Shown: in pieces, positions 42,212-52,770 of the stretch
How positions within the stretch are numbered: the stretch's first letter is position 1
Layout of the letters: each line of letters starts with the position of its first letter
Assembly: GCA_009869945.1 (NCBI GenBank)
Contig: WIXG01000014.1
Location: forward strand, 124,001-188,000
Length of the DNA: 64,000 nucleotides
Source: Mesaphorura yosii
Lineage: Eukaryota > Arthropoda > Collembola > Poduromorpha > Tullbergiidae
Direction: 5' to 3'
Position numbers and translations under genes: made by a program
Notes under the pieces: model-generated
The model's database searches: none
The model's input: only the letters and a program-made list of their open reading frames with translations
What the model was told of the DNA's origin: nothing

Positions 42212-44587
42212 ATGAATTGGCATTTTACATCATCAGTGCTGCATTTCCTGGCGATATTCTTCGCCCCAGTCTTGTCAGGTCAGTGACTATCCTACCATAG
42301 CTCTTGTTTCGACTTTTCCTCGAATTCTTCAAGGAGAGAAATTTAAATTCCAGGGCGACGGTTCAATAACAATTTTCGGAACAACCATCGACCTTATGGA
42401 AACATACACGGCCGCCCTAACTTCAATCAATTCCACCAAAATGAAAGAATTTCATTTAATAACGGAATCACATGTCCACGACCAGTGTTCACAGACGCCT
42501 ACTTGGAAATCGAGAATTGTGTCAACAGTAGGCACTTTGCATGTTTTGATGAGAATCAGGGGTTAGTGAACGATTCTGTATTAAGTTTGTGATATGATGA
42601 TTGAGCATGGAAGCAATTACTAGTAGCCACTATTTATTTTCTACAGGATTCCAACGGGCTGGAAGGGAAAGATGGCTTGTCAGCGGGGAAATCGCATCCT
42701 GAAGTACGCGTCATGGTGCTTGGACGACGGAAATTGGTCTCCGCCATTCCTTAACAATTGTGACGAACTGTTCGAACTTCAACAAGCAAACGGCAACAGA
42801 AATGTCGGACACCAAGGCCAAGAGTATGAAGCAGCACACACTAACCATAACAATAATCCCATCACGAGCGTGGGGCAGCACTGTAATATGTTGCAGATTC
42901 AGCTCAGTAAAAACTTCTTGCTAACTTGTCTGAAGCCAGGATATTTTGAGGAAAGCAATGACCAGTGTGTGCAAGCCAACACACCCGTGCCTTCTGGATC
43001 CAAGGTGTTTCTTCGCTGTAAGGCGCCATTCACGAACCCAACTAGCGATTCCGAGTGGACTTGTGTAAATGGAAACTGGGACGGAAGCAGAAGAAAAATG
43101 GTGTGCGTGTACGAGTATTCCAGTAAGTGCAATTCTACGTATTGAAACAGTTTTGGCAAGGTACGACATTGGAAACTTCTTTTTCTAGCAAACAAGCCTG
43201 CCCACGTACCTCCACCAGAGCCAAATTACGGCTGGAGGAATCCAGCCATCACGGAGCCACCACCGCGGCCATATGTACCACCGACGACTCGACCGACAAC
43301 CACAACTACTACGACACTGGCGCCCTACATTCGACAGCCATCAGAAGACAATGTCAACACGAACATGAGGGTGATGTGTCCCCCGTTGACGCAAAGGTCC
43401 ACAGGAATTCAGATTCAGTGCATAATTGGTGGGTCACAAGTTTATGGCACGAATTGTGAGAAATGGAATGTTGTTGGGACGGAAGCTTCCTACTCGTGCC
43501 GACAGTACTACGAGTCCAATCTCTCTCTAAAAGTACTCTATCGGACATGTAAGCAAGACGGGACCTGGACAGGGAGCTCCGACAGCTTCACCTGCGTTGC
43601 TCAATGTGGGTTATCGAATACAATACTGTCGCCCAGAATTACATTTGGCGCTGCCACAACTCGCAATCAGTGGCCTTGGCATGCAGCGATTTTCCTCTTG
43701 GATAAGAATGGTGAATGGAAGTACGTGTGCGGAGGAACAGTTCTCACATCGAGATCGGTCATCACTGCCGCTCATTGTATAACCTTGTATCAAACAAAGA
43801 TTACGCGAGATCCCACGGAGATACGCGTAGAGGTTGGAAAATTCAGACGAGAAGAACGAGATGAATATGTGCAAATTAAGCAAGTTGACACCTTTGATAT
43901 TTATGATTCGTACGACCCTTTCAGCTTCGAAAGTGACATTGGAATAATAATTTTGAAAGACGAAATCACGTTTGGGTACCATGTGCGTCCAGTTTGCTTC
44001 CCTCAAACTCCAGACAGTGCGCTCGAAGAACAGCAACTGGCAATTGGCTCTATGGGCACGGTAAATAACTCTAATCTGTGTTTATGAGTCGTTGTGAGGG
44101 GCTAACCCTTATTTGCAATGCGAGCTTCTTATCTAAATTTCAGGTCGTTGGGTTTGGGTATGACGAATATGGCAATTTGTCTGATGAGCTGAAAATGGCG
44201 TCCCTTCTTGTTGTGAGTCAAAGCGATTGTGCGGACGTAAATGAGGGAGGTTCCTTGACTTCACTAAACTCAAGATCAACAACTTACTGTGCCGGCCTAA
44301 AAAATAGGACAAATGGTAAGTACAATGACGATTCTGTGTTCCTTTTCAAACAAAATCATTGACGAAGCTGACGCTCTATTTTTGCAGTGTGCAACGGAGA
44401 CAGTGGAGGTGGTATGGTATTTCCTTTGAAGAGCGAGAACACTGTTCGCTGGTACCTGCACGGCATCGTCAGTGCAGGCATTTCCAACGGAGGAAAGTGT
44501 GATCCAGAAAAATATTCAGTATTTACCAGAGTTGGACGTTATGCAAGCTGGATCACACGGACGTTATCACATCATGATGTGTCTTAG
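42212..44587 (+). CDS. Secreted multidomain trypsin-fold serine protease, modular serine protease-like
   Basis: Exons 42212-42278, 42354-42561, 42647-43122, 43189-44060, 44144-44315 and 44388-44587 encode 664 residues. Residues 1-22 look like a signal peptide (SSVLHFLAIFFAPVLS). Cys-rich sushi/CCP-like modules follow at roughly 62-132, 167-245 and 310-390, with a Pro/Thr linker (PTTRPTTTTTTT) before the third. The protease domain starts after R400 (SPR|ITFG, in place of the usual R|IVGG). The triad is H446 (TAAHC), D500 (SDIGII) and S604 (NGDSGG). The layout resembles arthropod ModSP/HP14-type proteases, the upstream members of Toll and melanization cascades, and horseshoe-crab factor C. I see no LDLa repeats, unlike ModSP. 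The S1-pocket position, six residues before S604, is Asn, not the Asp of trypsin, so specificity is probably not Arg/Lys. Secretion is predicted; the immune role is inferred from layout. Confidence 0.88.
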
Positions 44588-44771
44588 AGTTGGGAGGCGT
44601 GCCTTTTGAGTACACTGGATGTATACGCTGATTCTCTAATGTAGTTAAGGGTAGAACCAACGTTTTATGACTTTTCTGACTTCGTATTTCAAATGTTTCA
44701 TGTCTGAGACAAGCCTCCGGAATTTGAACACGAGGCATGGACTCGGAGGTTTGTTTGAACCCATATTATCA

Positions 44772-44777
44772 AATAAA
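44772..44777 (+). terminator. AATAAA, polyadenylation signal of the serine protease
   Basis: Canonical hexamer 185 nt after the protease stop codon, on the coding strand. Confidence 0.65.
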
Positions 44778-45053
44778 CTAGTTCCATGAATGCAAATTTA
44801 ATTGTGCTACCATATTCCATGTCAGCAAATTGTGAACGAAACTTGTGACCATCTTTGGTCTCCACTGATCTTATATTCCAGTCACACGCACGAAGATTTT
44901 CATGATTAGCAACAGCGATAATTAGTAATAATTTTACCCCATATCTCCTGGAAGGAAATTTAGCGTGGGCAGTACGGGTCGTGTTCATTTTTGTTCACGT
45001 ATTCAAGCCAAGTCAAGGCAAATGTTACTTTGATGAACGAACAGAAAAGAGAA

Positions 45054-45081
45054 TAATGACGATAAGCGCTTATCGTCATTA
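45054..45081. repeat. 28-bp perfect palindrome
   Basis: TAATGACGATAAGC is followed directly by its exact reverse complement, with no spacer. It lies between the protease polyadenylation signal and the MFE-2 5' exon. It could form a cruciform or bind a dimeric factor. Confidence 0.9.
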
Positions 45082-45829
45082 AACGCATTTTTTTGCTGCA
45101 AACTGTACTTTCGAGTAGTCTCATTTTATCTGAATCGCAAATTTTAAATTTCATACACTGCACTGTGTTTTTTCTCATGATACTCTCTTTTCTCATTTTT
45201 TCTCATGTACTTTGTGTTCATTTGCTTTCGTGAAGCGCAAAACTTTTCAGAAACTTTCTCGCCAGCAACAGCAGCTGACGAGTGGTGCTCTGTTTCTTTT
45301 GGATCACTTGTTATTGTGACGGTATAGACGGTATTCTGCACTTAACTTTGATTATCCATTCAAAACAGTCTTTTCAGTTAACTCAGGCATTGGGTAATTC
45401 TGTCAATTCAAGTCGCACGCGGGGTTGGATTGGAATTAAGGGTGAGCAGAAACCACGCAGACTTCGCGGTGATATAGTCACATTTTGTTGACATTGGCTA
45501 GTGATCGAAATCTCTGAAAGAGCTCCAAAGGTAAGTAACTTCAAATAATTTGTAGTAGAAACTCATTCAACGACCTATTTTCAATTCGTGGACTTTGACA
45601 CATGGCTTTACTTTAATGGCTGTACGAGGCAACAGCATAGTCGCTGGATGCCTGAAGCCACTTCATTCACATTTTACTTGAGCTGCTGTTTCATGTACCT
45701 GTTTACTATCATATGTCAAAAGTTATCAAGTGATTGTGCAATACATTTCTAACTTTATTCGAATTGAGGTCTTTTACGGGTTTTGGTTACTGACTCCTAA
45801 CTTATTTTCTTGCAGCAGCTTCATCCGCA

Positions 45830-48181
45830 ATGAATCGTGTCCTGAGGTTTGACGGCAGAGTCGCCCTTGTCACGGGAGCCGGTCAGGGTCTTGGAAAGGC
45901 GTACGCTCTTCTTCTAGCTTCAAGAGGCGCAACAGTTGTGGTAAACGACCTCGGATGTACTGCAGCAGGCGATTCCTCTGGTCAGCTTTCAAGTAAACCC
46001 GTGGATGCAGTTGTTGCTGAAATCGTAAAAGATGGTGAGGACATCTTAACCGAGGTTCAACTTAATTTCGACGGAAAGCCGAATAACCGCAACTTATTAT
46101 TTGAAGGTGGGAAAGCAAGTGGCAACTACGAGTCCTGCACCGAAGGAGCGTCCATCATTAATTCAGTGGTGAAAAAGTATGGTCGAATTGACATACTCAT
46201 TAATAATGCTGGAATACTTCGCGACAAGAGATTTGAGAAACTGACTGATGATGATTGGGAACAAATTCAGAAGGTGCACTTGACTGGTGCTTTCAACTGC
46301 TCAAAGGCTGCCTGGCCTTATATGATACAACAGAAGTATGGCCGCATTATCATGACCTCGTCCGCGTCCGGAATATTCGGAAATTATGGACAAACTAATT
46401 ATGCTGCTGCAAAGTCTGGTCTTATTGGCCTGGCGCAGGCGCTGTGCAGGGAAGGGCAGAAACATGGAATCCTGATAAACACAATTGTGCCCATGGCTGC
46501 TTCGAGAATGACGGAAAACGTCATGCCTCCAGGTATAGCCAGATTAATAAAATATAGTCCCCTTTAAATTACATGTTCATAATTTGTGCACATATTTTTA
46601 GATTTGTTTAAGCAACTGAAACCGGAGCTGATTGCTCCTGTTGTTGCCTACATGTGTCACGAGACATTTCAAGATACAGGAGTCATAATTGAAGCAGCTG
46701 GCGGAATTGCGGCAAGATGTGCGCTACTTTAATTAAAAGGTGTGGAAACAGTTTAGTACATCTATCCCTTGTAATAATTTCAGACCAGTGGCATCGCACC
46801 CCGACGACCCTGCTACGGAAGACACTTAATGACGAGGTTTCAATCGAATCTGTGTTGGATAAATGGAACCAAATCTGTGCTGTCGATACCAAGAAGTTGG
46901 ACTTTCCATCCACGATTTTTGACTCGGTCAACAGAGTAATGGAAGGACTTGAAGCTCTAGAAAATACCACGGCTTCGATTTCGGAGGACGAAGTTACGAA
47001 GCATAACTTGGTAGACTACAAGATTCCAGACACTTACTTTGATTATGTACCAAAGGACGCCATTCTTTATGCATTAAGCGGTAAGATCGGAGGTTACCAG
47101 TTTTTGCTAGATTATTTTACCTATCGCGTAGTTCTTTATTTCGCTTTCAGTGGGAGTAAACTTAAAGGACAAGGAAGCGCTCAATTATCTGTACGAGAAT
47201 TCGGATGATTTCCGAGTACTGCCAACATTCCCAGTTTTAGCATCAACAGACGCCATGTTTAATGTCATCAAACTCAATGGGCTGAACATTGACTTGGCCA
47301 AAATACTTCATGGGGAACAATTTGTAGAGCTACACCGTCCGCTGCCAGAAAAGTCCGAAGTCACGATTAAAACCAAAGTAATTGATGTCTTGGATAAAAT
47401 AAGTGGAGCAGCTTTTGTTGTCAGAAGTAAGCCCAGCATAGAAAAAAATAGAACTGAAATATCTTCGAGCTATTCAAACACTTTTGTTTCTAGTGGAGGG
47501 AGAAGACCGTGATGGACCACTCTTCACGACAGAATTCCTAATCTTTGAAGCTGGTGGTGGCAAATTCGGGGGCAAGCGTGACACAGAGAAACCAATAACA
47601 AGAACAATGGTTCCTCCAACACGAAAACCTGATAACATTTTTGAATACAAAACAAACGAAGACCAAGCAGCGATGTACCGTTTGAACGGAGATTGGAATC
47701 CATTGCACATCGATCCTAATTTTGCTGCACTAGGTGGTTTTGACAAACCAATCCTCCATGGTCTCTGCTCGTTTGGAATTGCAGCAAGACTAATCCTCAA
47801 TCATTACGGTGATTCGGATCCTCATCAGTTTAAATCCATCAAGGTGAGTCTTTCGACTAGCGTAAATATGAGTTATGTGGAAAGTATGAAGGCAAGCTCC
47901 AGCACTCTGTCTGCTTTGTTTAAGATCCGTTTCTCAAAACCCGTTTATCCTGGACAAACATTGGTTGTTGAAACATGGAAGGAGGACAATCGAATTCATT
48001 TTGAAGTCAAAGTGAAAGAGAGTGGCGACACTGTACTCAGTGGTTAGTAAAATATTTCCAATTGTTTGAGCTTTACAATCACAACTTGAGCCTGTACAAA
48101 ATGTGCGTATTCAATTTTCTTTCAGGTGGCTACATGGATTTGGCTGCCCGGACAGATCAAAAACTCCAATCCAAACTGTAA
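45830..48181 (+). CDS. Mfe2: Peroxisomal multifunctional enzyme type 2 (3-hydroxyacyl-CoA dehydrogenase / enoyl-CoA hydratase 2)
   Basis: Catalyses the hydration and (3R)-hydroxyacyl-CoA dehydrogenation steps of peroxisomal beta-oxidation of very-long-chain and branched acyl-CoAs. Exons: 45830-46034, 46107-46532, 46602-46718, 46784-47080, 47151-47426, 47494-47843, 47925-48042, 48126-48181; 614 residues. The SDR domain (about 1-300) has TGAGQGLG at 15-22, NNAG at 101-104, and catalytic S154, Y167 and K171, at positions close to human HSD17B4. The hotdog hydratase-2 domain contains NGDWNPLHIDPNFA with D507 and H512. The C-terminus is S-K-L, a classic PTS1 peroxisomal signal. There is no SCP2 domain, as in insect MFE-2. 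Introns 46035-46106 (72 nt) and 47844-47924 (81 nt) are open in frame; I spliced them out because family alignment joins exactly across them (DG|GK and SIK|IRFSKP). Identification is secure. Confidence 0.96.
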
Positions 48182-48410
48182 TTTCGCAATTTAAGGAAAA
48201 GACGCGACAGTGATTTTGTAATTCCCACGCTGACATTCAAATACGTTGCCTTCGATTCTACAACGATCGAAGATTATATTTTATGATATTTTACACCTTT
48301 TTCGTGTAATCACTCCTATGAACATTAGACATATCTATCCAAAATCATTCGAAATTAACTATGTGATATTATAGAGAAATTTATATTTTTAAAAGCCATA
48401 TTGATGTCGG

Positions 48411-48416
48411 AATAAA
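48411..48416 (+). terminator. AATAAA, MFE-2 polyadenylation signal
   Basis: Canonical hexamer 230 nt after the MFE-2 stop. Only about 40 bp separates it from the facing SSR2 signal. Confidence 0.65.
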
Positions 48417-48457
48417 TCAATATGCTTGGAGACACGACCAGCAGTTATTTACAAGTT

Positions 48458-48463
48458 TTTATT
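48458..48463 (-). terminator. AATAAA, SSR2 polyadenylation signal
   Basis: TTTATT on the plus strand, 308 nt downstream of the SSR2 stop codon in the gene's direction. Confidence 0.55.
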
Positions 48464-48770
48464 AGTTGAATAGACGCCCCAAGAAACATAAATTTTTAAT
48501 CACGTTACCAGCAACATAATTCGTTTGAGACATACAGAACAATAAAAGTGCAATTAAACCTCTTCTTCAGTAAACTTGGTATTTTCCTGAAGCAGTCTTT
48601 TACCCTTATATTCTCGCTGAGAAAACTATAGTATAGTAACCAGGCTATTGCCACTTTGCATAACTCTGAAACTCTTACCAACATGTCAGTTGAAGATAAA
48701 TTAAGTTACAATTCTGCTCTTAACTCTAACAGAAGTTACTAATTAGCTGAACGATATGTAACTCCTTCAC

Positions 48771-49582
48771 CTATTTCACCTTCTTCGAAGACAGTACAGA
48801 CTCATACTTGGACTTGCTTGAGTGCCACAGCATGAATGGAATGAAGAGCGGCGGAATTGACATTATGGCGAATGCTGCCCAATCCAACTGCAATGAAGTT
48901 TAAACCAGACGACAATTAATCATCCACCTAAGCAATGTACGTATGTTTTTCAGCAAAGCATAATTACAGGTCAACTTACGAAATGTGGTGAGAATCGTTT
49001 GTCAAATTCCTTGAATGGAGCCACGTAGCCTTCTCCTGGTTCACTTGAGTAGACTTGATGGACCTGATAACAGGAATGTACCATGAATGAGCGCATATGC
49101 ACTGAAAGACATCATCAAAGAATTCATTGAGGCTTCGACATAAATCTTACCTCCTGTGTGTTTTCTCCGGATGAGTAAGTGACTACTGCCGACGTGAAAT
49201 TGAAATACCCAAACTTCAGAGGCTTGATGATGATTGTGTGTGTAGTGTTGCCCTCAGGTGGAATTCTTCCGAGGTTGACTTCAGTCTCACCAATAATTTC
49301 GAAGTCATTTGCTCCAATTGACAATTCTTTCAGTATCACATTAGTTGCTGTTACTCCTCCAATATTAAAGATTGAATACTTGAGCACTACATCCATGGAC
49401 TCGACAACATATTTGTTATGCAGCTGCTTCTGGACCAGAAGTCTTGCCTCGTTGTCGAGTTCGCCTGTCGTGGAACTGGATGCTCCGCCGGTATTTCCAG
49501 AACTGCCGATGACTCCATATGTCAACACAACTAAAAAGTACAAAGTGCAGCCAGCCAACGTTAAGCAATCTCGTTTCCTCAT
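48771..49582 (-). CDS. SSR2: Translocon-associated protein subunit beta (TRAP-beta / SSR2)
   Basis: ER membrane subunit of the TRAP complex, which associates with the Sec61 channel and assists translocation of secretory and membrane proteins. Exons in gene order: 49151-49582, 48980-49063, 48771-48887; 210 residues (human 183). A signal peptide covers roughly residues 6-26 and is followed by a Ser/Thr/Gly-rich segment that accounts for the extra length. The lumenal domain carries Asn-glycosylation sequons at N112 (NTT) and N128 (NFT). FDKRFSPHFLDWAAF leads into the single C-terminal membrane segment at about 173-193, followed by a short Lys/Ser-rich cytosolic tail ending KKVK. Both introns are GT-AG, 92 and 87 nt. 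The gene is divergent from mtSSB and convergent with MFE-2. The start ATG gives a well-formed signal peptide and is preferred. Confidence 0.95.
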
Positions 49583-50088
49583 TTTTTATTTGGAAATTGC
49601 CGAAAATTAATTACAGTTTATCCTAATTCAGGCGGAAGGCAAAGTTACAACTTAACCGAGCACACGAAACTGTGAAATGTGAATGCGAGTTTGTTTTAGT
49701 GCAGAATTAATGGAACAGCCGATGCTCATATTCGTACTGTGAGAAAGGCAATCAAAAGCCGCATACGACTCAGGACAGCTTTGCCAACCCAAGCCACATA
49801 GCAAACTGTGTGGATTTAATACTGTGTGGTTACACGTGGCATATTGTTGGCAATCCCGTATGTCAAATCTCTTGCATCTACGACCGGTTTGCTATCAACT
49901 GCGAACTTCAAAAATAAAGCGCACTTTTCTTTTGTGATGAAATTGTGGGAAGTGAGACTTTTGTAGTGAACACGGCTCTAAATGCGTATTTAGATAATTC
50001 AGGAATAAAGATATATAATCTCTTCCATTGAAAGATTATTTAAGCGTCGCTAGGAATAGGAATTAGTTTCAAAAACACTCCTTACAAG
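49583..50088. promoter_or_regulatory. Bidirectional promoter interval of SSR2 and mtSSB
   Basis: The two start codons point away from each other across 506 bp, so both core promoters and 5' UTRs must fit here. No open frame of note was seen. Both genes are housekeeping genes, which suits a shared divergent promoter. No TATA box or initiator was confidently placed. Confidence 0.5.
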
Positions 50089-50803
50089 ATGCAGGCATTA
50101 AAGATATTCCGAGGTTCGACAGGATTTTTGAGTGGACAAGTTGGAGGAGCACTCAAGAATTTGGCGACCGGCAACGAAAGCATCGCGTGGAGGACAATGG
50201 CTACTACATCTCCTGGTGTCACTGATGCAGCCCCGTCAGCCACAAGTGCACAAACCGTACCTAACCGCGTGGAGAAAAGTAAGTTTAGCCTAAGGTTTTA
50301 AGTAAACTTTAAAGTGTAAGTGTATAGTGTCTGACATTCGTTTTGTGTTTATTAGCAATCAACCAGATCACGTTGCTTGGCCGTGTTGGCGCTGATCCGC
50401 AGAAACGAGGAACTCAAGAGCACCCAGTTGTGGTCTTCTCATTGGCAACTCACGCAAATTATCAGTACGGAACTGGTGAGTTGTCCGAAGTTTGGAAGCC
50501 CGAATTTCCATTATCTATTTTAAGTGTTTCTGTGTGTCTGATCTAATTTATTTGAATTTTGTAGGCGATTTACTTCAAAAGACAGATTGGCACCGAGTCT
50601 GCGTCTTCAAACCGTACCTTCGTGATACCGTGTACAAGTACATGAACAAGGGTCAACGTGTTTTGGTCCAAGGGCGTGTAACGTATGGCGAGGTCAAGGA
50701 TGAGAGTGGCTCAAGTCATATTACAGCCAGCATCATTGCAGATGATATCACTTTCTTCTCCAAAAGTCCACACGACTCATCTGGGGATCAGTCCGCGAAC
50801 TAA
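50089..50803 (+). CDS. mtSSB: Mitochondrial single-stranded DNA-binding protein
   Basis: Homotetrameric OB-fold protein that coats single-stranded mtDNA and stimulates the mitochondrial replicase. Exons 50089-50278, 50356-50475 and 50565-50803 give 182 residues. The first 63 residues are Ser/Thr/Ala-rich with sparse Arg/Lys, as expected of a matrix-targeting presequence. The OB fold spans about residues 64-165: INQITLLGRVGADPQ, PVVVFSLATH, KTDWHRVCVFKPYLRD, YMNKGQRVLVQGRVTYGE and IIADDITFFS, all typical of the animal mtSSB (SSBP1) family. Human SSBP1 is 148 residues; the extra length is in the N-terminus. Introns are 77 and 89 nt, GT-AG. The first ATG keeps the presequence and is preferred. 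Confidence 0.96.
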
Positions 50804-50913
50804 GCTAAGCTGGCTTGCTGGAGGATAAGTATTGACAATGCATTTCGTCACCAAGTAAAGTAATCTCGTTCCTTCCTTTTGTAGTTTTCTATATACATTA
50901 TGCGTAACACAAA

Positions 50914-50919
50914 AATAAA
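50914..50919 (+). terminator. AATAAA, mtSSB polyadenylation signal
   Basis: Canonical hexamer 111 nt after the mtSSB stop codon on the coding strand. Confidence 0.7.
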
Positions 50920-52770
50920 CCTGCCTTTACCTTTCTGTCATTAATTTCGAAGATCATTTTCTTCCAGTGCAATGTTTTGAGGAGTTTGAAAATTAAGTCA
51001 TAAGACTCGTCATGCCAAACACAGTTACAACCTTGTGTAACTGTTTTATTGATGGTGTCTCAACCCCGCTATCACAAAACAAAAATACAGAAAGAGAGCA
51101 GGGAGGAAAGGGAAACAAACGTGGTATTTAATAACCTAAAGTAAAGTTAACAGCTTCTTCAAATTGGAACCATTAATAAAATAGTTGACATGATGTTCAG
51201 CAGGAAGATGGAACCTCACCATCTCACATACAAATTAATTGAGTGTATTGCAAACTAAACTACTCTTCCAACACATACATCTATTGCTCACAAGTCATGA
51301 ACCAAAGCAAGATATTTGGAATATCAAAAAAGACTTAACAAACCTAAGTTTAGATTCTTCTTGTCGATCTCGTCCGCACCCCCGCGTCCAGATCGCACAA
51401 GGCTTACAGGTGAGGAAAGACACAGCCATTCATTTGGATTGTACACTTTAAAACATTTTCCCGACGAAAGACAACGTAAAATTCTTATCAACAAATCGAT
51501 TCAGGTTACACAAAATATTAAATGATTGAGTGGTTATCTCCGCATAGAGACGTAACTACAGCATTGCTTGTATAAATTCTTTGCCTATTATGTATAAAGA
51601 TTTGTCCTTGTTCGGCTTTTGTCTTAAAGTGTACGTCTGGAGTTATTTAGTTCTAACTGATTCTCTCACTAAAGTAATTCTGATTTCACATTTAGCACCC
51701 TGTTATAGTCAACTTGCCTCTACACTATGAAGTCGAACCTGGCACTATTCGCACAGAATTTAACAATATATAAGAACATTAGGCTGTGGGGTAATAATTC
51801 CAATACGTAAGTAAATCCCTAGGGTTTTCTTTACCTCCATCGCTATTTTATTCTCAGGCAGACACTCCGCAGTTGTTAATCTCATTTATCTCATTCATAC
51901 ATCCGCGAATCTGTAGAAGGAAGTAGCAATAACTTAATTATGATACAAGAATGCAGTAAACATGTATTGATGGTGTGTACTTGCTGGATCGGCGGGCTCT
52001 TCTTTTGGGATTATTTCAGGGCATTCTGTAAACTGTACTGTCGCATTCCATCGCACTTGCTCGATTAAGATAATTCCAAAAATACAATTTCATTACACTA
52101 AGAATATCCTAATCAATTACAAGTGAATCGTATTTTCCTCCAGACGACGCATGATAACATAAATTAATCACACTCAATGGTTGAAGTGTACAGCTTGATT
52201 GTTTAGAGTAATTGATTATACCAGAATTGGCTATGCGTATGCAGTCAATTTAGCACGGACTGGAGAAAGCGCTCATGGAGCTGTTCATAGAAGAACACGC
52301 ACGGATCTGGGATCCTCATCCATTTCATCAGTTTCGATTTCATCTCCACAGTTACTTGATTTGGAATGCAAAATGCGCATGCATCTAAATTTCTCAAGTC
52401 ACACCGACATGATTTCCAATCTGATGTTCGACTTGAAATCGATTTACTTATTTCTGGAATACTTCGAGGGTGTGCTTGAACTTTACATTCTTCGCTATTT
52501 ATGGCACACATTTACAAACTATTTCAGTGCTTAGAGTCATAATTTTGGTTTCGTTGAAAGGCTTCCCAGACTTTGTACTCGACTCCTGTACAAACCACAT
52601 AGCACTGTACAATCGTAATAATCGTATGCAAAGTACGGTATGTTGCACGATCGATTGAACATGAGCACTACGTTGTAGATTAAAAATATTGTGATAATCA
52701 ACGCGAAATTTGTCATAGATGGCGAGTTGTCTTTTCTAAAATTACAATTACTTAAGCATTAATTAGTAGT
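50920..52770 (-). other. Probable long 3' UTR of yan
   Basis: No gene could be supported on either strand; the open frames at 51239-51525 and 52199-52658 resemble nothing known. AATAAA on the minus strand occurs at 51847-51852 and 51045-51050. The distal site would give a 1.7-kb 3' UTR ending about 130 bp from the mtSSB signal. Long 3' UTRs with microRNA sites are known for Drosophila yan, a miR-7 target. I did not confirm a seed match here. Confidence 0.45.
51045..51050 (-). terminator. AATAAA, candidate distal yan polyadenylation signal
   Basis: TTTATT on the plus strand. It is the last candidate hexamer before the convergent mtSSB 3' end. The alternative at 51847-51852 would end the transcript earlier. 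Confidence 0.35.

Larger units (their letters stand above)
44588..45829. other. Spacer between the protease and MFE-2, with the MFE-2 5' UTR exon
   Basis: Holds the protease 3' UTR, a 28-bp palindrome (45054-45081), and the MFE-2 promoter with a probable noncoding first exon. That exon ends at 45530 (CCAAAG|GTAAGTAAC, a strong donor). The matching acceptor is the pyrimidine-rich TTATTTTCTTGCAG ending at 45815, just before the ATG, giving a 5' UTR intron of about 285 nt. No other gene was seen. Confidence 0.6.
48182..48770. other. Shared convergent 3' UTR interval of MFE-2 and SSR2
   Basis: No coding sequence was seen. The interval contains the 3' UTRs of both convergent genes. Their facing AATAAA signals at 48411 (+) and 48458 (-) imply that the two transcripts end almost next to each other or overlap slightly. 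Confidence 0.7.

Noticed and set aside
46035-46106. Reading the 24 extra residues in MFE-2 as a genuine protein insertion
   Set aside because: The borders fit GT-AG, and removal restores the family alignment and active-site spacing exactly, so an intron is the better explanation. It is kept as a retention candidate in the findings.
52199-52534. 111-codon plus-strand open frame with a Ser-rich stretch
   Set aside because: Lies antisense within the probable yan 3' UTR, with no family match and no splice support.
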